From: CAZWVM01 sp964637705
GTDB taxonomy: Bacteria > UBA8481
Length of the DNA: 19,351 nt
Reading direction: 5' to 3'
Assembly (NCBI GenBank): GCA_964637705.1
Contig: CAZWVM010000057.1
Coordinates: 1 to 19,351 of the forward strand
The notes beneath the pieces are model-generated. The model was given only the letters and a program-made list of their open reading frames with translations, was not told the DNA's origin and ran no database searches. The position numbers and the translations under genes were made by a program. Positions 12,941 through 19,351 of this stretch are shown one piece after another. Positions within the stretch are counted from its first letter, which is position 1. Every line of letters begins with the position of its first letter.

Positions 12941-13528
12941 GTGAAAACGGATGGTAGACGAAGAGGGCCGGATGGATTCACCCTGATCGAGTTGCTCGTC
13001 GTCTGCGCGATCGTGGGGATTCTCGCGGGCCTCGCCCTGCCCCGCATCCAGACCTCGCTCATCATCGCCAAGGAGGGGCGCTGCCGCGCCAATCTCGAAT
13101 CCCTCCGCAAGGCGATCCTGATGTTCGCGACGGCGAACGCCACGACGAACGCCTTCACCGCGTGGAACGTCGGCGACTACGGCGTGGTGGTGTCGAACGA
13201 GGGGCAATACGGCACGGGGGCGTATCCCTACGTCCTGACCTGCGCGCATGCGGCGCTGCCGACGGGATGCGAGAACGTCGCCTTCAACTTCCGCGATTTC
13301 GTCCCGAACGGCCAGATTCCGATCAACCCGATCGACGGCGTGAACTCGACGGCGAGCGCCTCCTACGTCTGGAACGAGCCCTGCACCAAGGACGCGGCAT
13401 TTCCCCTGGGATTGGCGGGCGTACTTTCGGACAACGACGGATGGGTCTACTTCAACCGCGACGGCTACGTCTGCCCGAACAACGGGGTGGTTCAGCATCC
13501 CGGAGGAGTCGCTCCGAAGTATTTCTAG
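12941..13528 (+). CDS. Type IV pilin-like / type II secretion pseudopilin (GspG-like)
   Basis: This 195-aa protein has a textbook class III signal: a basic 12-residue leader ending in Gly, cleaved by prepilin peptidase at G12/F13, then FTLIELLVVCAIVGILAG with the obligatory Glu at +5. The hydrophobic helix spans about residues 13-35. The globular domain carries several Cys (LTCAHA, TGCEN, EPCTKD, YVCPN) that could form disulfides. Near the C-terminus, DNDGWVYFNRDGYVCPN resembles the GWxY...G.V.pN ending of GspG-type major pseudopilins. GTG at 12941 is preferred because it yields the standard leader, follows GGGGG and lies downstream of the predicted promoter. No assembly ATPase, platform protein or secretin is in the window, so the subunit may join a machine encoded elsewhere. 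It follows the ABC/TPR-like genes by 84 bp. Confidence 0.9.
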   Translation: MKTDGRRRGPDGFTLIELLVVCAIVGILAGLALPRIQTSLIIAKEGRCRANLESLRKAILMFATANATTNAFTAWNVGDYGVVVSNEGQYGTGAYPYVLTCAHAALPTGCENVAFNFRDFVPNGQIPINPIDGVNSTASASYVWNEPCTKDAAFPLGLAGVLSDNDGWVYFNRDGYVCPNNGVVQHPGGVAPKYF

Positions 13529-13570
13529 AGTCGTTATCGCCATAAGAAAACGTCTCGATCAAGGCATTCT

Positions 13571-13667
13571 TCACATGGATATTCAGGATAGACAGGATGA
13601 TGCCGGTGTCCGGCCGTTTTTGGAAAATCAGAAATGCATCCTGATCATCCTGTGCATCCATGTGATG
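13571..13667. repeat. Palindromic repeat with ACATGGAT/CAGGAT arms
   Basis: An imperfect inverted repeat has its left arm at about 13571-13603 (TCACATGGAT ... CAGGATAGACAGGATG) and its right arm at about 13635-13667, where the reverse complement carries the same ACATGGAT and two CAGGAT blocks. Similar CAGGAT-rich palindromes are scattered through intergenic regions of many environmental bacteria (from memory, not searched). This family is unrelated to the GGTGTCAGGCA elements. The rest of the gap between pilin and lipoprotein genes (13529-13796) holds no gene. Confidence 0.65.
13602..13621 (+). terminator. Terminator-like hairpin inside the palindromic repeat
   Basis: The stem GCCGG/CCGGC (13602-13606 and 13610-13614) with a 3-base loop is followed by CG and five T residues. 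It sits 74 bp after the pseudopilin stop and would end that transcript. The stem is short, and the whole lies at the centre of the larger palindrome, which would add stability. Confidence 0.45.
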
Positions 13668-13796
13668 AAACACCGAGATTGATCGGGAAGATCATCCTGG
13701 CACCCGGTATGGAATCAGTCTCGCCCCCACGTTAGGGTTCGAGCAATCCGCGTCTCGATCCTGTCCCTCCGCCCGGAAACGTGACGAGGGCGAGGG

Positions 13797-16700
13797 TCAC
13801 CGGTTGACGGGCGGCGGCCGGCCTTCGGTGATGGCGCGCGACCATCCGGGGAGCAGTTCCAGGGGATCGCCTTTGCCGACGCCGTAACCGACCCGGAAGA
13901 ATTCCGTCGTCCCGGGCTCGACCGTCCGACGCGGATGGATCGGCTCGACCGTGAAGAAGTTGCCTCCCTCCCAGAGACCGATCTCCGAAAGCGTCCCCGG
14001 CTCGAAGAGTATGGCCAGGTAGTCCTGGGTGCGGCGGTCCTGGGCGGCGACCCATCCGGCCGCGGGGCGATAGGAGAACTTGGTGATCCGGGCGCGGTAG
14101 TCGTGGACCTGGACGCCCCCCTCCACGGGGACGATCAACCGGTCCTCGGGTCCCGCTCCGTTGCCGCCCACGGCGATGTCCGGATGCGAAGCCCAGACGT
14201 GGTGCTGGTTCGTGTCCGAGGTGCTGCCGATTTCGTACTCGGCGACGACGACCGGCCAGCCTCGGTGAACGATGAGATTGCGGCGCAAGGTGAGCCCCCG
14301 GTCGGACTGTATGGCCATCGCGACGCGGGCCCTGGACCCGTCCACGACCGCGGCCGAGACGCTCCATTCCTTGTTCCAGACCTCGCCCGGCCAGCCTTCC
14401 GGCCACCAGTCGTTGATGCCTCCATACTCGGCCCACGCCCGCGGATCGCCGGGTTTCGGCACGGCGGGGTGCGGCGCGAAGAGGTGGTTCACTCCGTCCG
14501 GTCCGGCGAGAAGGATGATGCGCCCGCCAAGGGACGGGATGACCTGGGCTTCGAATCCGGCGTGCCCGAAGGAGATCTCCTCCAGCCCGTCGCCGTTCAA
14601 GTCTCCGCGAAGGACGCCGAGCGTCCCCTCGAGAGCCAGGAAAGGCTCCTTGTGCACGAGGCCCGTGTCCTGCCCCGCGAATCTGACGGAGATCGCGCCG
14701 TGCTTCGAGCCCGGGGTGACGCGCACCGGGATCTTCACGTCGCCGCCCGGCGGTACGTTCACCGTGAGGGTTGTCGGAGTCGTCGCCCAGCCGTTTTCGC
14801 CCGCGAGGAGGGCGGTTCCGGAGAAGCCGCGACCCTGCGGCGCGACCAGCCTCAGGAAGGTCGTCATACCCTCCGGCGGCACGAGGTTGCGGCCGGCAAG
14901 GTCGATGCAGGTGAGCGGGGGAACGGCCTTTACTTCGTAGTTCCGCGTGACGGCGACGAGGCCCTCGACGGAGGTGAAGCGGACCGCGACGGAGTGGACG
15001 CCCTGCTTCAGGACGCGTCCGCGCAACGTTCCCGTCCAGCTCCGCCCCTTACCGACCGGGATCTCGGTATCGACGTCCTCGGGCCGGAAGGTTTCTCCAT
15101 CGACGAGGAGTTCAAGACCGCCGCGCACGTTCCGCGGCATCCGATTCGTGACCGTGACGCGAAGGGCGAGCGTATCGCCCTTTCCGATCACCGGCGGAAC
15201 CTCGGCCTGCACGACAACGCCCGGCAGGACGTTCACGATCGTGGAGACGGATCGCTCGCCGCGGTCGGTCTTGACCTTGGCGGTCAGCCAGAGCATCTCG
15301 TTCTCCATCATGTCCGGCGGAACCTCGACCTGGTATGTCAGGCGGCGCCCGCGTCCGCCGTCGATCTCGAGGTCTACGTTCTCGATCCGGCCCGCCTCGA
15401 CGAGGTTCGCGTCCGGAACCGGGCCGGTCATGCCGATGGCGAAGGCCGAAAGCCCGGCCGCCTTGACCCCGAGCGTGCGGGTTTCCGCGACGATCTCCAT
15501 GTCGATCTTCACCGGGCTTCCGGCGATCACCTCCACGGGCCCGCGCACCCTCACATCCCAACCGGCGGTCTCGGAGATGACGCGATACTGCGCCGCCCGG
15601 GCCTGCCGGGGCTGGTGCAGGAAGATGACGCCGCGATCCGTGAGCGCGACCGGCCACGGCTTCGCCTCGTTGCCGTCGAGCCTCTCGCACCGGAGCCCGG
15701 CATCCTCGGTCCAGGACGGATCGCGCGGCACGGCGGTGAAGCCGCGGCTTCCGTCGGGGTTGATCTGGAGCACGCGATTCACGGCTTCGCGCCGGAAGAC
15801 GATCCGTTTCGGCTCGGCGAACCGGTAACCGCCGACGGAGGAGAAGACACCGGCCGCGAGCGAAGCATCGCCGGCGAGGAAGCCGCCGCGGGGCACGGCG
15901 ACGGCGGGCAGGTCGAGCGGAGGGCGCTCCCCGAGGTTCGCGACGACGCCGGTGCCGCCCTCGTAGGCCGTCCAGACGACGCCGTCCCGGCTCTCGCTCC
16001 ATTCCGTCATTCTTCGCCCGATGATCCGGGAGAGAACCTCCTCCTGCATCGTCTGAGCCGCGAGAATCCAGGCCGCCTGGTCGAGGGGGAGATTGTTGTG
16101 AAGGATCTGGTAGAGGTGGAAGCCGTAGACGGTGTTCCAGGAGAGCTTGAGGTCGTTCTCGACCTTGACCTCCACCGCGAGGTTGTGCTGCATGAAGCTC
16201 GCGAGGTCGTGGCTGATCATGGAGGAGACCGGGACGACGCGCCAGTTGCCCGCTCCGAGCGTGCCGTCGAGGTCGGCGTCGTTGCCGAAGGCCCAGATGC
16301 GCCACATGCCGCAGAGCCCGTGTTCCCCCGGCGCGATCGCGTCGAAACCGTTCTCCGTCATGAGGATCGTGTTCTGCGGGTTCTCCGTGCCCCAGCGTCG
16401 CATCGCCTCGGCATAAGACAGGGGAGCCGGTGTCGCCGCCGCGTAGTCGTCGCGCCAGTCGCGCGCCCCGATCTGGTCCTCGAAGACGCCGTCCATGCCC
16501 AATTGCAGCGTACGCAGGACGAGTCCCTGCCGGACCTCGTCCACGGCCTGAAACCAGGGCGAGGCCATCCAACCGCGGTTCTCGCCGTAGACGTCCTCGA
16601 TCGCGTTGCCGTCCGCGTTTCTCACGGCGAAGTTCTCGAGGCCGATGCGGGAAGCGGTCGGCGAGGGGTTCCACCAGGTCGGGTTGACGTAGGGGGCGAC

Positions 16701-18926
16701 GAGCATCCCGCGGGCATGGGCCGCCTCCACCACGCGCGCGAGCCCGGCGTCGCCGCCGAATCGCTCGTCCGCCGGGTAGAAGTCCGGGTAGTTCCGGTCA
16801 AAACCCTTGGGCCAGTAGGTCACGGGATGCAGGAAGACGCGGTCGGGGAGATAGGAGAGATCCTCGATCACGCGGTCGATGTTGGGGTAACTACCGAAAT
16901 CGGCCTTGATCAGGGCTCCCGAGGCGAATCGGCGGAAGCGTTCCTCGCCGAGCCTTTGAGACAGGGACTTCACGTCGGCGGGATAGATGCGCGTGCGGTA
17001 GAGGTCGGCTGCGGAGGAGAGGGGGAGGCCGGCCGCGATGAGAACGGAGCCGGACTGGAATTCCTGCTCCCCCGCGAGCCGCATCGGGAGGATGCGGGTG
17101 AAGAAACCGAGAGGTCCCTCGCCGCCGACGGAGAGCGTGGCCGGGCGCAGGCCGGTCCAGGAACCGCCGCGGATGTTCCTGCCGCGATATTGCATCCAGT
17201 TGCCGGGTTTGTCGGGCTCCCCGGGCAGGCCTCCGCCCAGGAGCGCGAGGTGACCGGAGGCGAAGCGGGCGTGGAGGAGGTCGGCGAAGCCGGCCGGGTA
17301 TTGGAAGGAGGAGACGCGTCCCGAGCGGAAGAAGCCTGCGTTCAACCCGATCCCGAGCCAGCGCGGCGTGACTGCCTCTTCGAGCGTGGCGTATTGGAAG
17401 AGAAGACGGTCGGGCAGGGTGAGCGAACGAATCGTCGAGGCGTTCGACTTGACCTCGGCCGAGAGGCCGACGCCTCCGCGTTCCGGCGCGCAGCGGACGT
17501 TCACCTCGTGCCCCGCGAACTTGTAGCGGAAGAAAACCTCGGCGCTCCCCGCCTCGACGGCGCACGCGGCGAACCCTTGCGCCACCGCATCGGACGACGA
17601 GATGATGCCGCTTTCCTCCGTTTCGATCGAGAAGAGCGCGGCGGTCCGCGCCAGGTCGCGGTTGGCGACGAGATCCTTGACGGCAAGGATGCGCCCGTCG
17701 GATTTCGCGAAGGCGACCTCGGTCAAGGCGGACCGGATGACGACACGGTCGGCGAGATCGGAGATCGCGCCGGGCGCGACGCCGTCGAGGAGAGAGAGGC
17801 CCGGAAGAGGGAAACGGGAACCGGTGAGGGACGACGGGTCGGGCCAGCCGGCGCCGGCGGGCGGGAGGGGCCTCTCGATGGCGGTTGGTAATCCCTGGCG
17901 CGCGACGCTCTCGATGTGCCGAATCGGGGGTTCGGTGAAGACAAGCCGGCTGATGAGCATCTTCTGGCCCACGGCGGTGCGCGCAGTCCCGAGCGAGGTG
18001 ACGCCGATCTGGAGCTTGATCGTGGCGAGTCCGCCCCGGCCGAGCATACGCCGCAGATCGCAGGTGTATTTGCCGGGCCTGGAGAAGTCCGGAATCGCCC
18101 GGGCGAAACCGCCCGCGAGGGAGGGGTGCGAGAGGATCACGTATCCGCCCTTGGTGACGCTCTTGACGTCCATTTCCAGGCCGCCGAACCGGTCGAGGTC
18201 GACCGTGGAGTTGAGCATGATGGCGCCGAATCCGTCCTTGTCGTTCGTGCCGAGGACGGCCAGGCATCCCTCTTCGAAGCCGGGCTCCGCGCCGGCGGGG
18301 AAGCCGTTGTCCCACGTCGCGGCGAAGCGGTAGACGTCGTCCGCGGTCATGCCTTCGGAGAAGACCGGCTGGACCCTCTCGGAGGCACCGGGAGGAGCGG
18401 CGACGGGAACGAGACGGATCGAGCGGATCGCGAGCGTTTCGCCCTCCGCGATGCCCTCTTCGGTGTTGGTCGTCACTCCGACCTGGAGGCGCACCGGAAG
18501 ATGCCCGGATGGCACCCCCGTCTGGAGCCTCAGGTCGTAGCGCGTGAGCCCCGGACGGATGATGGAGGGATTGAGCGGGATGAAACCCTTTTCGAAGACG
18601 GAACTCTGGAGAAGGACGAAACCGCCCTTGGAAGAACCCTCCACGTCCAGTTCCAGGGCTCCGAACTCGGAAAGGTCGATCGAGAGATCGGTATAGACGC
18701 ATCCGTAGGTCTGGGTCCTGCTCGTGCCGAGAATGACGAGACGTCCCGAGCCGTCGATCGAAAAGGTCGCCCCCGTGGCCCCGCCGTCATCCCACCGATC
18801 CTTGAATTCGAGGCCCTGCCCGGCGGAGAAGAGCGTCCTGCCGCCGGCGGCCTGGCGCGTGCCGCCGCAGGAGAGGGAGAGGGCGAGAAGAAAGACAAGG
18901 ATTCCGATAACGAGGCGACGATTCAC
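13797..18926 (-). CDS. Giant multidomain lipoprotein with predicted glycoside-hydrolase barrel
   Basis: This 1709-aa protein begins with a lipoprotein signal; lipobox LSLSC gives Cys20 as the lipidated residue. Residues about 33-174 and 189-331 are two copies of a beta-rich, carbohydrate-binding-like domain. A beta domain (about 370-640) is followed by a predicted TIM barrel (about 665-870) with HPVTYWPKGFDRNYPDFYP, ARGMLVAPYVNPTWW and GMDGVFEDQIGA; D817 (or E816) and E858 in MTENGFD are candidate catalytic acids. About 1090-1340 holds Ig-like beta domains. A DxNxDGxEE calcium loop starts at D1442, and a galactose-mutarotase-like domain (IPSLGGRI ..., about 1456-1700) closes the protein. The barrel resembles uncharacterised DUF6259/GH36-clan-like families; the substrate is unknown. 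The GTG start has GGGAG 7 bases upstream. A LacI-family gene upstream on the same strand suggests carbohydrate-responsive control. Confidence 0.85.
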   Translation of the reverse strand: MNRRLVIGILVFLLALSLSCGGTRQAAGGRTLFSAGQGLEFKDRWDDGGATGATFSIDGSGRLVILGTSRTQTYGCVYTDLSIDLSEFGALELDVEGSSKGGFVLLQSSVFEKGFIPLNPSIIRPGLTRYDLRLQTGVPSGHLPVRLQVGVTTNTEEGIAEGETLAIRSIRLVPVAAPPGASERVQPVFSEGMTADDVYRFAATWDNGFPAGAEPGFEEGCLAVLGTNDKDGFGAIMLNSTVDLDRFGGLEMDVKSVTKGGYVILSHPSLAGGFARAIPDFSRPGKYTCDLRRMLGRGGLATIKLQIGVTSLGTARTAVGQKMLISRLVFTEPPIRHIESVARQGLPTAIERPLPPAGAGWPDPSSLTGSRFPLPGLSLLDGVAPGAISDLADRVVIRSALTEVAFAKSDGRILAVKDLVANRDLARTAALFSIETEESGIISSSDAVAQGFAACAVEAGSAEVFFRYKFAGHEVNVRCAPERGGVGLSAEVKSNASTIRSLTLPDRLLFQYATLEEAVTPRWLGIGLNAGFFRSGRVSSFQYPAGFADLLHARFASGHLALLGGGLPGEPDKPGNWMQYRGRNIRGGSWTGLRPATLSVGGEGPLGFFTRILPMRLAGEQEFQSGSVLIAAGLPLSSAADLYRTRIYPADVKSLSQRLGEERFRRFASGALIKADFGSYPNIDRVIEDLSYLPDRVFLHPVTYWPKGFDRNYPDFYPADERFGGDAGLARVVEAAHARGMLVAPYVNPTWWNPSPTASRIGLENFAVRNADGNAIEDVYGENRGWMASPWFQAVDEVRQGLVLRTLQLGMDGVFEDQIGARDWRDDYAAATPAPLSYAEAMRRWGTENPQNTILMTENGFDAIAPGEHGLCGMWRIWAFGNDADLDGTLGAGNWRVVPVSSMISHDLASFMQHNLAVEVKVENDLKLSWNTVYGFHLYQILHNNLPLDQAAWILAAQTMQEEVLSRIIGRRMTEWSESRDGVVWTAYEGGTGVVANLGERPPLDLPAVAVPRGGFLAGDASLAAGVFSSVGGYRFAEPKRIVFRREAVNRVLQINPDGSRGFTAVPRDPSWTEDAGLRCERLDGNEAKPWPVALTDRGVIFLHQPRQARAAQYRVISETAGWDVRVRGPVEVIAGSPVKIDMEIVAETRTLGVKAAGLSAFAIGMTGPVPDANLVEAGRIENVDLEIDGGRGRRLTYQVEVPPDMMENEMLWLTAKVKTDRGERSVSTIVNVLPGVVVQAEVPPVIGKGDTLALRVTVTNRMPRNVRGGLELLVDGETFRPEDVDTEIPVGKGRSWTGTLRGRVLKQGVHSVAVRFTSVEGLVAVTRNYEVKAVPPLTCIDLAGRNLVPPEGMTTFLRLVAPQGRGFSGTALLAGENGWATTPTTLTVNVPPGGDVKIPVRVTPGSKHGAISVRFAGQDTGLVHKEPFLALEGTLGVLRGDLNGDGLEEISFGHAGFEAQVIPSLGGRIILLAGPDGVNHLFAPHPAVPKPGDPRAWAEYGGINDWWPEGWPGEVWNKEWSVSAAVVDGSRARVAMAIQSDRGLTLRRNLIVHRGWPVVVAEYEIGSTSDTNQHHVWASHPDIAVGGNGAGPEDRLIVPVEGGVQVHDYRARITKFSYRPAAGWVAAQDRRTQDYLAILFEPGTLSEIGLWEGGNFFTVEPIHPRRTVEPGTTEFFRVGYGVGKGDPLELLPGWSRAITEGRPPPVNR

Positions 18927-18956
18927 GAAAACACTCCCTCTCCCCCTAAAAACGTT

Positions 18957-19045
18957 TCCTCACCACGGAGATCACAGAGAAGAATCAGAGATCCGATGGG
19001 ATCTCCCTGGACTCGGGGTTTCTCTCGTGATCTCGCGTGGTGAAA
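18957..19045. repeat. Palindromic repeat with CACCACGGAGATCAC arms
   Basis: The left arm CACCACGGAGATCACAGAGA (18961-18980) is matched, with small differences, by the inverted right arm (about 19019-19043), whose reverse complement begins CACCACGCGAGATCACGAGA. Nested between them is a perfect 7-bp hairpin, GAGATCC/GGATCTC, at 18988-18994 and 18999-19005 with a 4-base loop. It fills the gap between the LacI regulator stop and the lipoprotein start, so it could form an RNA structure in a shared transcript. It belongs to a third family, distinct from the other repeats in this window. Confidence 0.7.
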
Positions 19046-19055
19046 CCTTCCGGAT

Positions 19056-19351
19056 TCATGTTGCTTTCCCGTTGGCGGGGGTCTTCTTCCCCAGCGATGT
19101 TCCGCTCTGCCAGACGGGTTTCAGGACCGCGCTGTGCACGCTCTTGCCCGCCATTTTACGGTGCAGGAGGCTCATGCCCAGCCGCCCCAGTTCGCTGCGG
19201 TCGAAACGGACGGAAGCGAGAGTGGGCGTGGCGGGTCCGAAGTGACGCGAGAGTCCCTCGAAGCCCACGACCGAGACCTCGCCGGGCACGTCGCGTCCCC
19301 GGGCGCGAAGGGCGTCCAGGAGCCCCCAGGCGACCTGGTCGTTGACGCAGA
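19056..19351 (-). CDS. LacI/GalR-family transcriptional regulator (C-terminal part)
   Basis: Only the last 97 residues are in the window; the gene continues past the right edge. The reading CVNDQVAWGLLDALRARG, then VPGEVSVVGFEGL, LASVRFDRSELGRLGMSLL and a basic C-terminal tail is the standard ending of the LacI effector-binding domain (ND.VA.G...L...G..VP.DVSVVGFD...LTTVR....ELGR). The DNA-binding domain would lie outside the window, so whether it has one cannot be seen. It ends 130 bp before the giant lipoprotein gene on the same strand and is a good candidate regulator of that gene. Sequence differences make it clearly not a copy of the HTH-less protein at 8926-9753. Confidence 0.9.
   Translation of the reverse strand, partial: CVNDQVAWGLLDALRARGRDVPGEVSVVGFEGLSRHFGPATPTLASVRFDRSELGRLGMSLLHRKMAGKSVHSAVLKPVWQSGTSLGKKTPANGKAT

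Noticed and set aside
13935..17891. A 1318-codon open frame on the plus strand opposite the giant lipoprotein
   Set aside because: Its composition (Arg, Asp, Gly, Val) is that of a high-GC antisense frame, with no ribosome binding site or motif; the minus frame has a lipobox and recognisable domains.

Overview
The window is high-GC DNA, almost fully coding on both strands. It comes from a diderm (outer-membrane) bacterium: it encodes a lipoprotein with a clear lipobox, an AsmA-like envelope protein and a type IV pilin-like protein. The mix of GYF_2 domains, LacI-type sensors, a giant multidomain carbohydrate-active lipoprotein and several dispersed palindromic repeats recalls environmental lineages such as Planctomycetes/PVC-like or related candidate phyla. 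I cannot place it further from sequence alone. Several starts are GTG or TTG and many genes overlap by 4 bp.

Layout, left to right. (1) The first 38 bases hold the N-terminus of an amidohydrolase-like gene (hydantoinase/dihydropyrimidinase type) leaving the window on the minus strand. (2) A 120-bp terminal-inverted-repeat element is followed by a tightly overlapping three-gene ABC-2 exporter operon (ATPase plus two permeases, 229-2833, +). (3) A sigma70-like promoter leads to a 962-aa GYF_2/coiled-coil protein and a small membrane-anchored zinc-ribbon protein (2955-6147, +). (4) A convergent AsmA-family protein (8779-6215, -) has a predicted promoter whose -35 box lies in the end of a second copy of the same repeat element. 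(5) A two-gene minus-strand operon (10700-8926) encodes a membrane protein with tandem GYF_2-like domains, then a LacI-type ligand-binding protein with no DNA-binding domain. (6) Divergently, from an AT-rich intergenic region, run an ABC ATPase, its permease and a signal-anchored helical/TPR-like protein, followed by a pseudopilin with its own predicted promoter (10795-13528, +). (7) A repeat with an embedded terminator-like hairpin follows. (8) A 1709-aa lipoprotein with a predicted glycoside-hydrolase barrel (18926-13797, -) comes next. (9) A third type of palindromic repeat and the C-terminal part of a LacI-family regulator (minus, running off the right edge) close the window.

How they may work together. 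The ABC ATPase/permease/TPR/pseudopilin block resembles the accessory ABC transporter genes found in some type IV pilus loci (compare PilGHI of Myxococcus xanthus). The divergent membrane GYF_2 protein and HTH-less LacI-like protein share its intergenic region. The giant lipoprotein and the LacI regulator look like a carbohydrate-utilisation pair. GYF_2 domains occur in two separate operons, which suggests a lineage-specific use of this module. All functional assignments come from reading motifs; no database search was possible.
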